DNA of 64,000 nt from Sphingobacterium humi. Its GTDB lineage: Bacteria; Bacteroidota; Bacteroidia; Sphingobacteriales; Sphingobacteriaceae. Below the pieces are notes generated by a model. That model did not search any database. It was given only the letters and a program-made list of their open reading frames with translations, and had not been told where the DNA came from. Where the stretch lies: NCBI RefSeq assembly GCF_009768885.1, contig NZ_WSQA01000003.1:1-64000 (forward strand), in the 5' to 3' direction. Each line of letters begins with the position of its first letter. The first letter of the stretch is position 1. The position numbers and the translations under genes are program-made. Positions 42,359 through 50,726 of this stretch are shown piece after piece.

Positions 42359-43636
42359 ATGGAATTTAAAAAAATTGTTTTAAGTATAGTTTCTGTATTT
42401 CTTTTTGTAAGTGTGGGGTTTGCTCAGAGTAGTTTGGAGTTAAAGAAACAACGGGAAAGACTAGATAAAGAAATTGCTGAACTACAAAAGGTGTTAAGTG
42501 CAAAAACGCAAGAGAAATTGCTATCCCAACGGGAGGTATCAGCATTAAGCAAACAGCTGGACCTGCGGGAGAATAAAATCAGTACCATCAACAGCGAATT
42601 ACGCATCATCAACAATAATATTTCTACCAACAATAAAATCGTCGATAAACTCAAAGGCGAGTTGGAAAAGCTACGTCAGGATTATGAGAAAATGATCCTT
42701 TTTGCGTTTAGAAATAAGAATGCCTACAATAAGATGATGTTTATTTTTGCCTCCAAAGACTTTAACCAAGGCTTTAAACGGGTGAAATACCTACAGCAGT
42801 TTGCCGATGCGCGGAAAGTGAAAGTGTCGGAAATTGAAGGCCATAAAAAACAGATTGAGTTGAAGTTGGCGCAATTGCAACGCGATAAGCAAACCCAGCA
42901 GGCCTTATTGAAGGAGCAGCAGGAAGAGCGGAACGTGATTGCCAAAGACCGAGCAACCCACTCGCAGCAGTTGAATCAATTGTCGAAAGAGGAGCGTAGC
43001 TTCCGGGGTCAATTAACGAAGAAACAACAAGAAAAACGTCGCTTAGATGCGGCGATTAAATCGGCCATTGCGCGTGAGGTAGAAGCGGCACGTCGGGCAG
43101 AGGAAGAGCGCAGAAGAAGATTGGCGGAGGCTGAAGCGAAGAAATCGGGTACTACCGTAGCCGAGGCAGAGAAGAAAATCGAAAAGAAAACCGGTAGTGC
43201 GGTATTGAATAACTCGCCGGAAGCAACCAAGCTATCGGCAGGATTCCAATCCAATAGAGGACGCTTGCCATGGCCAGTAGGTCAGGGTAATATCGTTCGT
43301 AACTACGGGAATGTAACGGTAGAGCGTGGTGTTCGCGACTTCTATGACTATATCCGGATTCGGACAGCAGATGGCGCTGCTGTGAAGACCATTTTTGAAG
43401 GAACGGTAATCCAGGTGATCAACATCGGATCCATGGCGGTTATTGTACAGCACGGGGAGTACCTGACAGCGTATTCTAACCTGAAAAGTGTATCGGTTCG
43501 TAAAGGACAAAAGGTAAGTACAGGAACGGTAATCGGGGCGGCAGACTCGGATGCAGATGCTGGATATTCGTATATTGACCTGAGTGTTTTCCGTGGTCAA
43601 ACACCGATGAATCCTTCCTCATGGATAGCAAGATAG
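42359..43636 (+). CDS. envC: EnvC-like murein hydrolase activator (degenerate M23 domain)
   Basis: This 425-residue protein has a signal peptide (ending near VGFAQ), long coiled coils at about 25-110 and 155-265 rich in Lys, Glu and Arg, and a C-terminal LytM/M23 domain (about 300-425). The zinc-binding motifs of active M23 enzymes are lost: the HxxxD position reads RGVRDFYDY and the final HxH position reads SYIDLSV. It should therefore activate an N-acetylmuramoyl-L-alanine amidase during cell separation rather than cut peptidoglycan itself, as for E. coli EnvC. The symbol reflects this similarity. Confidence 0.88.
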   Translation: MEFKKIVLSIVSVFLFVSVGFAQSSLELKKQRERLDKEIAELQKVLSAKTQEKLLSQREVSALSKQLDLRENKISTINSELRIINNNISTNNKIVDKLKGELEKLRQDYEKMILFAFRNKNAYNKMMFIFASKDFNQGFKRVKYLQQFADARKVKVSEIEGHKKQIELKLAQLQRDKQTQQALLKEQQEERNVIAKDRATHSQQLNQLSKEERSFRGQLTKKQQEKRRLDAAIKSAIAREVEAARRAEEERRRRLAEAEAKKSGTTVAEAEKKIEKKTGSAVLNNSPEATKLSAGFQSNRGRLPWPVGQGNIVRNYGNVTVERGVRDFYDYIRIRTADGAAVKTIFEGTVIQVINIGSMAVIVQHGEYLTAYSNLKSVSVRKGQKVSTGTVIGAADSDADAGYSYIDLSVFRGQTPMNPSSWIAR

Positions 43637-43662
43637 TTACATGCTTTTTCGTAATTAATATT

Positions 43663-43670
43663 TATATTTG
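43663..43670 (+). promoter_or_regulatory. -7 element of tatA
   Basis: TATATTTG is an exact TAnnTTTG match 39 bases before the tatA start. A TTTG at the -33 position is not present, so the assignment rests on the -7 element alone. Confidence 0.5.
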
Positions 43671-43709
43671 TTAGATACACTTGTTTGAAAGACTAGAAAA
43701 ATTAAAAAT

Positions 43710-43925
43710 ATGTATACATCGGGTTTATTATTTATCGGTACTAACGAGATCATCATCATCGTGGTATTAGCATTATTATTATTCGGGGGTAAAAAAATTC
43801 CTGAGTTAATGCGTGGATTGGGTAGAGGAGTTAAGGAATTTAAAGAAGGCCAGAAAGATGGTCCTGAAGCTGAAAATAATCCGAACAACCCAAGCAATAA
43901 TGATACAGTTAACAACCAACGTTAA
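43710..43925 (+). CDS. tatA: Sec-independent translocase TatA
   Basis: This 71-residue protein is TatA: a short N-terminus, a membrane helix at about 12-26 ([20 protein letters not shown]) with the diagnostic [20 protein letters not shown] hinge and amphipathic helix, and a polar Asn-rich tail. It forms the pore of the twin-arginine export system. At least two proteins in this window, the FAD-oxidoreductase and the SGNH hydrolase, carry Tat-type signals and could be its cargo. tatC is not in the window. Confidence 0.95.
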   Translation: MYTSGLLFIGTNEIIIIVVLALLLFGGKKIPELMRGLGRGVKEFKEGQKDGPEAENNPNNPSNNDTVNNQR

Positions 43926-43949
43926 TATAGTTCATTAAAGACATTTTGA

Positions 43950-43996
43950 AAGTTTCATCATCCAGGCGATGGCCTTGATTGATGAAACTTTTTTAT
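43950..43996 (+). terminator. Terminator of tatA
   Basis: AAGTTTCATCA and TGATGAAACTT form an 11-base perfect stem around a 19-base loop followed by TTTTTATTTT. It lies 24 bases after the stop codon. Confidence 0.8.
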
Positions 43997-44078
43997 TTTA
44001 AACTAACCATAGCTTTGGCGCAAATTGCCAACGATAAGCGAAGAACTAACAGAACGTGTTTTACCGTATTGACTGGTT

Positions 44079-45530
44079 ATGAACAAAAAAATTAGTTTTC
44101 TTGTTACAATAGGCTTAAGTGTTTTGAAATTAAGTGTAGCTCAGGAAATTAGCTCCGATGTGTCTACTTTTAATGAGACGTTTCAAAGCAATATTATTGA
44201 TCAAGTAGAAAAAGAACGCGGAATAATCTATTCCCAATTGGATTCCATTAAGAAACAGGCCGCCAATGGTACGGAGTTTTCTGCGGAAGATGTAAACATT
44301 GCCCAACGCATAAACCGAATCCAAAAAACCATTCCCTTAGAATATAACGATCGGGTGAAGGCTTACTTGGATAAGTATATCTCCCGCAACTATAAACCCT
44401 ATATGGAGAAATTGTTGGGATTGGGAAATTATTACTTCCCGATTTATGACAAGATCTTCGCCGAGCAGGGGATTCCTGAGGAGGTGAGATACCTCTCGGT
44501 GATTGAATCTTCCCTCAACCCGCATACCGTATCGACGTCTGGCGCCGTTGGCCCTTGGCAGTTTATCTATGGCACGGCCAAGATTTATAACCTGACTATG
44601 GACAGTTATATGGACGAACGTAAGGACGTTTATTCGACGACTTACGCAGTATCTGCGTATCTGAAGGAAGCCCATGACGAGTTTAACGATTGGTTATTGG
44701 CTTTAGCCTCCTATAACTGTGGGCGTGGTTGTGTAAGAAGAGCTATTCAACGCTCAGGCCTACACAATCCGAACTATTGGGAGCTTTCTCCATTCTTGCC
44801 AAAGGAAACCCAGAATTACATCCCGAAGTTTATCGCCATGACCTATGTTCTGAACCATGCAGACTTGTATGCCTTGGAGCCAGCGCAGAACGACTTAATG
44901 TGCGATCATAAAGTATTGATGGTGGATAAATCCATCAGCTTAAACCATATTGCGGAAGCCTTATCTTGCTCCCCGGATCTTTTAAAACAATTGAATCCCG
45001 GCTATAAGCGCTCCATCATCGCCGGGTCAACCGAGAAGCCTAGGCGGTTGATTATTCCATATGAGGAAGAAAGCATGAGCGATTCCTTGATCTATGCCGC
45101 ATTGAATAACCAGCGTGCAGAAGTATTGCAGGCAATAGCCAGTACAGAAACAAAGGAAGAGCAGCGTCATCAGGTTAAACGTGGGGAGACGGTAGCTACG
45201 ATTGCGCAAAAGTACGGCGTATCTGCCCAACAGATTCGTTCTTGGAACAGTTTGTCAACCAAAAGTAGCATCGCCGGCAGAAATCTGATCGTAAGTAAAG
45301 GTGTCGATAGTGAAATGGCGAAGAATGTGGTGGCTGCAAGCCGTCAGCCGGCTGCTAAGAGCAGCAAAGCAACCTACCTAACTTACACCGTGCGTAAAGG
45401 TGATACGCTCTCTGAGATCGCCGGAAAGCATAAGGGCGCCACAGTTAGTCGTATTAAATCGGATAATAACCTTCGCGGTAGTGCCTTGAAGATTGGGCAG
45501 AAGTTAAAGATATATAAAGGTAAAGGCTAG
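44079..45530 (+). CDS. MltD-like lytic transglycosylase with two LysM domains
   Basis: This 483-residue exported enzyme (signal peptide residues 1-21) has an SLT domain at about 120-290 with the catalytic glutamate in LSVIESSLNP (Glu143), and the family motifs SGAVGPWQFI and ASYNCGRGCVRRAI. Two C-terminal LysM peptidoglycan-binding modules follow (about 366-407, HQVKRGETVATIAQKYG; about 437-480, YTVRKGDTLSEIAGKH). It cleaves the glycan strand of peptidoglycan during growth or recycling, in the periplasm. It ends at a terminator and is transcribed alone. Confidence 0.92.
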   Translation: MNKKISFLVTIGLSVLKLSVAQEISSDVSTFNETFQSNIIDQVEKERGIIYSQLDSIKKQAANGTEFSAEDVNIAQRINRIQKTIPLEYNDRVKAYLDKYISRNYKPYMEKLLGLGNYYFPIYDKIFAEQGIPEEVRYLSVIESSLNPHTVSTSGAVGPWQFIYGTAKIYNLTMDSYMDERKDVYSTTYAVSAYLKEAHDEFNDWLLALASYNCGRGCVRRAIQRSGLHNPNYWELSPFLPKETQNYIPKFIAMTYVLNHADLYALEPAQNDLMCDHKVLMVDKSISLNHIAEALSCSPDLLKQLNPGYKRSIIAGSTEKPRRLIIPYEEESMSDSLIYAALNNQRAEVLQAIASTETKEEQRHQVKRGETVATIAQKYGVSAQQIRSWNSLSTKSSIAGRNLIVSKGVDSEMAKNVVAASRQPAAKSSKATYLTYTVRKGDTLSEIAGKHKGATVSRIKSDNNLRGSALKIGQKLKIYKGKG

Positions 45531-45560
45531 GAATAGCAGATCTAAAGGAAATAAAACGCA

Positions 45561-45595
45561 GATGCGGCTTATGATAAATAAGCCGCATCTTCTGT
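45561..45595 (+). terminator. Terminator shared between the transglycosylase and PRTase genes
   Basis: GATGCGGCTTA and TAAGCCGCATC form an 11-base stem with a seven-base loop, followed by TTCTGTTTTAT on the plus strand. The 3' arm lies inside the last codons of the convergent phosphoribosyltransferase gene, an economical overlap. Confidence 0.7.
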
Positions 45596-46084
45596 TTTAT
45601 CGTATTCTTCTAATAAAACCTCGACATGTTCTTTCAAGATGGTCGATAGTTTTAATCCGTAATAATCACTGAATACCGGGAACTGGTGGTGGCTACGGTC
45701 GATTAATACCGCCGTACGCATGCGTTTTAACGGTACATTTAAAAAGACGCCTAAGCCGTAGGCTAATGTTCTTCCGGAGTTTAATACATCATCAATTAAG
45801 ATCACGACTTTGTCCTGTGCGGTTTCGATGGGCAGGTCGGTGCTGGATTCGAGATTGCGTTTCGTCTTTTGAATGGTTACTTTCAACAATTCAATGGATT
45901 TCTGCGGGTCGATTTCCTGCAAGAGCTTCTGCAGGCGCTGGGCAAATACATAACCCCGGTCGGCAATACCAACCAATACAATAGCGGGCTCATCGAAGTT
46001 GTCTTCGATAATCTGATAAGCAATACGTTTGGACTTTTGAAGGATCTGCTCCTTATTTAATATAAGCGTTTTCTTAGCTGACAT
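45569..46084 (-). CDS. PRTase-fold phosphoribosyltransferase (PyrR-like)
   Basis: This 171-residue protein has the type I phosphoribosyltransferase fold with the PRPP-binding loop VVILIDDVLNSGRTLAYGLG at about 92-111 and an N-terminal helix region. The closest relatives are PyrR/uracil or hypoxanthine PRTase-like proteins. Transcriptional PyrR activity would need a pyr leader, which is not visible in this window. It ends inside the terminator stem of the convergent gene. The true base substrate is unknown. Confidence 0.8.
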   Translation of the reverse strand: MSAKKTLILNKEQILQKSKRIAYQIIEDNFDEPAIVLVGIADRGYVFAQRLQKLLQEIDPQKSIELLKVTIQKTKRNLESSTDLPIETAQDKVVILIDDVLNSGRTLAYGLGVFLNVPLKRMRTAVLIDRSHHQFPVFSDYYGLKLSTILKEHVEVLLEEYDKTEDAAYLS

Positions 46085-46146
46085 GCTTGGACTTTTGATT
46101 GGGGTAAATTTAATAAAACCTGCGGTATTTTACTATCTCCGCAGCC

Positions 46147-46178
46147 CTAAAAATAAAAATCCCAACGTGGCTACGCTG
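46147..46178 (-). terminator. Terminator of the NlpC/P60 gene
   Basis: On the minus strand GTCCCAGCGTAGCCACGTTG then GGA forms a stem (TCCCAGCGT with ACGTTGGGA, one wobble) followed by TTTTTATTTTTA. It lies 30 bases after the stop codon. Confidence 0.75.
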
Positions 46179-46208
46179 GGACTTTCTTATTATTCTGAAA
46201 AGTTTGGT

Positions 46209-46790
46209 CTAATTTAAATTGCTTTTCTCTTTCGGATTGGCGTCTGCTGTCATGATGCGTTGTTCATCTTCAACTTTCGGACGTCCGCCGTTGTAGTAAT
46301 AACGCTTCCAGTAAGCTTCATTTAAGTCGCTCACCATAACGCCACGGCTAGAAGAGGCATGGGCAAATTTATCGTCGCCTAAGTAAACTCCAACATGGGT
46401 AATACTTCTGCTTCTGATTTTAAAGAATACCAAATCGCCGGCTTGTAATTCACCTTTGCGAACTGGCGTTACATTTTGGTACTGATTACGGCTATTGTAG
46501 CCAATAGTGGTATTGAATACATTCTCATATACCGCTAAAGAGAACTTAGAACAATCGATACCGCGTTTAGAGTCGCCTCCTAAACGGTAAGGCGTGCCTA
46601 ACCACTCGTATACAAATTGGTATAATTTTGTATTGGTAGTTGCATTGGCTGCAACACCCATTATTTGCGAGAAATATTCTTTTGCTAGATTATCAGGGTC
46701 GGATGACTTTGATTGACTATTGGTTTGTGCCTGCGAGACTAGACATAAGCCTATGAAGAGCATTACTGCCACTAGTTTCTTTGTTTTCAT
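46209..46790 (-). CDS. NlpC/P60 peptidoglycan endopeptidase
   Basis: This 193-residue exported protein has a signal peptide (residues 1-22, ending SQAQ) and an NlpC/P60 domain from about 55. The catalytic triad is Cys80 in RGIDCSKF, His132 in SITHVGVYLG and His144 in FAHASSSRGV. It should cut the D-Glu/meso-DAP link in stem peptides in the periplasm. It is the only gene between its consensus promoter and terminator. Confidence 0.93.
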   Translation of the reverse strand: MKTKKLVAVMLFIGLCLVSQAQTNSQSKSSDPDNLAKEYFSQIMGVAANATTNTKLYQFVYEWLGTPYRLGGDSKRGIDCSKFSLAVYENVFNTTIGYNSRNQYQNVTPVRKGELQAGDLVFFKIRSRSITHVGVYLGDDKFAHASSSRGVMVSDLNEAYWKRYYYNGGRPKVEDEQRIMTADANPKEKSNLN

Positions 46791-46863
46791 TAAATCGCTT
46801 TTTTATTACAACCATACCTATCAAAACCTTTCATGTAGTATGTCTTTTTTTAACAGGCTGAAG

Positions 46864-46894
46864 CAAATGTAATACATACTGTCTTGAATTCAAA
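46864..46894 (-). promoter_or_regulatory. Consensus promoter of the NlpC/P60 gene
   Basis: On the minus strand TTTG (46891-46894) and TACATTTG (46864-46871) are 19 bases apart, an exact phylum consensus. The leader before the ATG is about 65 bases. Confidence 0.8.
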
Positions 46895-47069
46895 ACAATT
46901 TTAATTCTATTTAACAGAATTTTAACATTTTTAACAGTTGCCAATTTTAAAAAAATGTGGGCTTCCTTTTATTTTTTATCATTTTTTAGGATTTATGGTT
47001 AAATAATCCTCAAAAAGCTTGTATTAAAAATTATTTAAGTATTTCTTGATTTTTTAAAAAGAATTGTAA

Positions 47070-47077
47070 TATATTTG
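47070..47077 (+). promoter_or_regulatory. -7 element of the thr leader
   Basis: TATATTTG is an exact TAnnTTTG match. Transcription would start near 47084, about 14 bases before the leader ATG. The upstream -33 position reads CTTG with a 22-base spacing, a weak match. Confidence 0.6.
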
Positions 47078-47097
47078 GGAAATCATTTTAAACAATA

Positions 47098-47163
47098 ATG
47101 CAAAATAACACCATTACTACCACAATTATTATTACCACCGGGATAAAACTTAGGAGGAAGTAA
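47098..47163 (+). CDS. thrL: thr operon leader peptide, 21 residues, Thr/Ile-rich
   Basis: An ATG at 47098 opens a 21-codon frame ending in TAA at 47161-47163. Its product begins MQNNTITTTIIITTGIKL: six threonines (ACC/ACT/ACA) and five isoleucines among 21 residues, concentrated in codons 5-16. This matches the composition of the E. coli thrL peptide (Thr and Ile, the two end products derived from homoserine). The last coding codons AGG AGG AAG form the antiterminator arm. The name follows the enterobacterial analogue; sequence homology is not claimed. Confidence 0.85.
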   Translation: MQNNTITTTIIITTGIKLRRK

Positions 47164-47224
47164 TCTATTGTATAGTAATTAGTACAGATATAAGAAGCCT
47201 TCCTCCTCGAGAAAGGCTTTTTTT
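47152..47224 (+). promoter_or_regulatory. Attenuator: mutually exclusive antiterminator and terminator of thrABC
   Basis: AGGAGGAAG (47152-47160, end of the leader ORF) is the exact complement of CTTCCTCCT (47199-47207). The latter overlaps the 5' arm of a terminator in which AAGCCTT (47195-47201) pairs with AAGGCTT (47213-47219), followed by seven Ts (47218-47224). When charged Thr-tRNA and Ile-tRNA are plentiful, the ribosome reaches the stop codon and covers 47152-47160, letting the terminator form. Stalling at Thr/Ile codons leaves that arm free to pair and transcription continues into thrABC. The mechanism is inferred from the base pairing. Confidence 0.8.
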
Positions 47225-47254
47225 GTTAAGAATCAATAAACACAAATCATAACC

Positions 47255-49705
47255 ATGAAAATTCTAAAATTTGGCGGGACATCCGTAGGTTCCGTAGAAA
47301 GTATCCAAGCCGTGTTGAACATCGTAAAGACAGCCTACGATGCCGGTGAAAAACCTTTAGTCGTCCTTTCGGCCATGTCGGGAGTGACCAACCTGCTGAC
47401 GCAGATGGCAGAAGATGCCGCTGAAGGGAAGCCTTTTGAGGCTGGCTTAAAAACCTTGGAAGAGAAGCATTTTGACGTGGTGAAGAAATTGATCGCCGTA
47501 AAATACCAAAACCCGGTATTGACCCGGTTGAAATTGTTGATCAATGAACTGGAAGAATTATTCTTAGGCGTATCAGCTTTAAAAGAATTAAGTAACCAAA
47601 GTAAAGACCTTATTATTTCTTATGGTGAGCGTTTTAGCAATTATTTGGTTTCCAAAATTATGGAACAGGAAGTTCCTGAAGCCGAGTACATCAATGCTTC
47701 CTACTATGTGAAGACAGATTCGAACTTCGGGAATGCCGTATTGAATGAACCCTTAACCACTCAACTGATTCAGGCCCTCGCTCAGACCCATGCTGATAAA
47801 CTCCTCTTTGTAACAGGATTTATCGGATCTAATGAGCAAGGTCGTATTACAACCTTGGGTCGTGGCGGCTCGGATTATACCGCTGCTATCTTCGGATCGG
47901 TGCTCAATGCTTCCGCTATTGAAATCTGGACCGATGTAAATGGCATGTTGACAGCAGATCCACGTATCGTGAAGAAAGCTTTCTCCCTGCCGATTCTTTC
48001 CTATACCGAAGCTATGGAGCTTTCCTACTTCGGAGCCAAAGTGATCTATCCGCCGACAATGGTGCCGGCTTTCTTAAAGAAAATCCCTATTGTCATCCGC
48101 AATACCTTTCAACCGGAGTTCGCTGGGACGATGATTCAGTTTGAAAGTGGAAAGTCAGAATACCCAATTAAAGGGATTTCCAGCATCGCAGAGGTATCTG
48201 TGATTAACCTAACTGGTAGTGGCATGGTGGGGAAATCTGGTTTCTCAGGACGCTTATTTACCTTATTGGCGCGTGAGCAGATCAATGTCATCCTCATTAC
48301 GCAATCTTCTTCGGAGCACAGCATTACCTTCGCCGTGAATCCAAGCGATGCCGCGAAGGCCGTTAAATTGATTACAAATGAGTTTGAACTGGAGCTGTTG
48401 GCGAATAAGCTATCCATGCCGGTTGTAGAAGAAAACCTGTCTATCCTAGCAATTGTAGGCGAGAACATGAAACGCACGCCAGGCATGTCGGGCAAGTTGT
48501 TCAGCGCCTTAGGAAGAAATGGAATCAACGTGCGTGCGATTGCGCAAGGTTCTTCCGAATTCAATATCTCTGTTATTATTAATAAGGAGGATTTAGCCAA
48601 AGCCCTAAATGCGGTTCATGATGCTTTCTTCGCCGAGTTGAAGAAAACCCTGCATGTATTTAACTTAGGGACTGGAAACATCGGCGCCACCTTATTTAAA
48701 CAATTGCACGAGCAGCATGATTTCTTATTGGATCAAAACGATATCGAGATCAAAGTGGTTGGTGTTTCGAATTCCCGTAAGATGTTGTTTAATGTGGAAG
48801 GTATTGACTTAGCCCATTGGCAGCAAGCTATGGATGAGCAGGGTGAGGTGGCTGACCTGGCAACCTTTATCCATAGAATGCAAGAAATGAACTTGCCGAA
48901 CTGTGTATTTATCGATAATACCGCCAGCAAGCTTCCAGCTACCTATTACCTGGATATCTTTAAATCGAATATCTCCATCGTTACATGTAATAAGATTGCG
49001 AACTCGGGAGATTTCGCCCAATATAAACTACTTCATGAAACAGCCCGCAAGCATGGCGTCGATTTCTTCTATGAAACCAACGTTGGTGCTGGCTTGCCAA
49101 TCGTGAGGGTGTTGAAAGACTTAATGCTGAGTGGCGATAGAATCGTGAAGATCGAAGCTATTCTTTCCGGAACGATTTCTTATATCTTCAATAACTTTAA
49201 AGACGATGCGTCTTTCTACGATGTGGTGAAGAAAGCTCAAGAGCTTGGCTATACAGAGCCTGATCCACGTGATGACTTAGGTGGTATCGACTTTATGCGG
49301 AAGATGCTGATTCTGGCGCGTGATGCCGGTCATCAGATCGAATCATCGGATGTGGAATTAGGAAATATCCTGCCGGAGAACTGCTTGTCGGCTAGCTCAG
49401 TAGATGAGTTCTATACGGAATTGCTGAAATCGGATGAGTATTTCAACAACCTGAAAGAAAAGGCCGCGCAAGAGGGAAAAGTAATCCGTTATATCGGTAG
49501 CTTAGCAGATGGGAAAGTATCTATTGGATTGCAAATGGTAGATGACAGCCATCCTTTCTATGCGCTGTCCGGTAGTGATAATATCATTTCCTTTACAACA
49601 GAACGTTATAAGGAAAGACCGTTGGTGGTGAAAGGACCAGGCGCTGGTGCAGAAGTAACTGCAGCTGGGGTATTTGCGGATTTGGTGAATGTAGGTGCTA
49701 AATAA
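47255..49705 (+). CDS. thrA: Bifunctional aspartokinase/homoserine dehydrogenase
   Basis: This 816-residue fusion catalyses the first and third steps from aspartate to threonine, methionine and isoleucine precursors. The aspartokinase part (about 1-290) begins MKILKFGGTSVGSVESI and has FVTGFIGSNEQGRITTLGRG. Two ACT regions follow (about 310-455, with VSVINLTGSGMVGKSGFSGR and LAIVGENMKRTPGMSGKLFS) and usually bind threonine as feedback inhibitor. The homoserine dehydrogenase part (about 460-816) starts with the NAD(P) motif LGTGNIGATL and includes GAGLPIVRVLKDL and KIEAILSGTISYIFNNF. It is the first structural gene behind the attenuator. Confidence 0.97.
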   Translation: MKILKFGGTSVGSVESIQAVLNIVKTAYDAGEKPLVVLSAMSGVTNLLTQMAEDAAEGKPFEAGLKTLEEKHFDVVKKLIAVKYQNPVLTRLKLLINELEELFLGVSALKELSNQSKDLIISYGERFSNYLVSKIMEQEVPEAEYINASYYVKTDSNFGNAVLNEPLTTQLIQALAQTHADKLLFVTGFIGSNEQGRITTLGRGGSDYTAAIFGSVLNASAIEIWTDVNGMLTADPRIVKKAFSLPILSYTEAMELSYFGAKVIYPPTMVPAFLKKIPIVIRNTFQPEFAGTMIQFESGKSEYPIKGISSIAEVSVINLTGSGMVGKSGFSGRLFTLLAREQINVILITQSSSEHSITFAVNPSDAAKAVKLITNEFELELLANKLSMPVVEENLSILAIVGENMKRTPGMSGKLFSALGRNGINVRAIAQGSSEFNISVIINKEDLAKALNAVHDAFFAELKKTLHVFNLGTGNIGATLFKQLHEQHDFLLDQNDIEIKVVGVSNSRKMLFNVEGIDLAHWQQAMDEQGEVADLATFIHRMQEMNLPNCVFIDNTASKLPATYYLDIFKSNISIVTCNKIANSGDFAQYKLLHETARKHGVDFFYETNVGAGLPIVRVLKDLMLSGDRIVKIEAILSGTISYIFNNFKDDASFYDVVKKAQELGYTEPDPRDDLGGIDFMRKMLILARDAGHQIESSDVELGNILPENCLSASSVDEFYTELLKSDEYFNNLKEKAAQEGKVIRYIGSLADGKVSIGLQMVDDSHPFYALSGSDNIISFTTERYKERPLVVKGPGAGAEVTAAGVFADLVNVGAK

Positions 49706-49720
49706 TTAGGAACATAGAAG

Positions 49721-50719
49721 ATGTCGAATCAAGAAACCTTACAAAGGGAGCAACATAAAATAGATTGGTCTGCGGTCAAGCAGGAGGTGCGTGTCTTTGC
49801 ACCGGCAACCGTAGCCAACATGATCTGTGGCTTTGATATATTAGGCTTTGCTGTAGATTATCCGGGCGATGAAGTATGCATGCGTAAAGTAGAAGTGCCA
49901 GGCGTACGTATTATCGCTATCCATGGTGATGAAGGCCGCTTGCCCTTAGATCCGGATAAAAATACCGTGAGTGCCTGTGTCAAAATGCTGTTGGAGCACT
50001 TGCAGATAGCTGATCAAATTGGCGTAGAAATAGAGTTGACCAAGCATATGCCAATAGGTAGTGGTTTAGGCTCTAGCTCGGCAAGCACCGTGGCTGGCTT
50101 ATTTGCTGCCAATGCCCTTTTAGGAAACCCCTTATCCAAAGCCGAGTTAATGCCTTTCTGTGTAGAAGGGGAGCGCCTGGCCTGCGGGCATGGGCATGCC
50201 GATAATGTGGCCCCTGCCTTAATGGGCGGAATTACCCTTATCCGTGGCTATGAACCCCTCGATATGATTGAGCTTCCGGTGCCTGATGACTTGGTTGCAG
50301 GGATTGTATTTCCACAAGTAGATGTCCCGACAAGGGATGCCCGCCAATTGATCAAGGAGAAGGTACTGTTGCGGGATGCCGTGACGCAATGGGGAAATAT
50401 TGCAGGATTGGTAGCCGGATTATATCGCAATGACTACGAGCTCATCAGCCGTAGCATGCAGGATGTATTGATCGAGCCAACCCGTGCTATCTTAATTCCT
50501 GAGTTTTATACCATGAAAGATATTGCCCTTTCTTGTGGAGTATTGGCATTCGGAATATCAGGCTCAGGGCCATCCGTGGTGGCCATCAGTAAAGGAAAAA
50601 AGGCCGCGCAAGAAGCTGTAGATAAAATTCAAGCCCATTTAACAGCCCATGGCATCGAGAGCTTACAATTTGTATCCTCGGTTAATGTAGCAGGTCCTAA
50701 AGTAATCAACCTCAAATAA
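49721..50719 (+). CDS. thrB: Homoserine kinase
   Basis: This 332-residue GHMP-family kinase phosphorylates homoserine for threonine synthesis. The ATP loop is PIGSGLGSSSASTVAGLFAA at about 109-128, preceded by VFAPATVANMICGFDILGFA typical of ThrB, and the C-terminal motif is GVLAFGISGSGPSVVAIS. The N-terminus is about 20 residues longer than usual; an internal start is not obvious. It begins 15 bases after thrA and ends 7 bases before thrC. Confidence 0.96.
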   Translation: MSNQETLQREQHKIDWSAVKQEVRVFAPATVANMICGFDILGFAVDYPGDEVCMRKVEVPGVRIIAIHGDEGRLPLDPDKNTVSACVKMLLEHLQIADQIGVEIELTKHMPIGSGLGSSSASTVAGLFAANALLGNPLSKAELMPFCVEGERLACGHGHADNVAPALMGGITLIRGYEPLDMIELPVPDDLVAGIVFPQVDVPTRDARQLIKEKVLLRDAVTQWGNIAGLVAGLYRNDYELISRSMQDVLIEPTRAILIPEFYTMKDIALSCGVLAFGISGSGPSVVAISKGKKAAQEAVDKIQAHLTAHGIESLQFVSSVNVAGPKVINLK

Positions 50720-50726
50720 ATCATAG

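Larger units (their letters stand above)
46791..47097. other. Divergent spacer between the NlpC/P60 and thr operons
   Basis: About 300 bases, AT-rich. It holds the leftward promoter at 46864-46894 and the rightward -7 element of the thr leader at 47070-47077. I saw no other structure. Confidence 0.6.

Noticed and set aside
47098..47224. T-box or riboswitch as alternative reading of the thr leader
   Set aside because: No T-box consensus or known riboswitch motif was seen, and the Thr/Ile-rich ORF with the complementary arms explains the region.
48136..48600. 154-codon minus-strand frame inside thrA
   Set aside because: It is antisense to the ACT region of a conserved enzyme, and its composition is that of a shadow frame.
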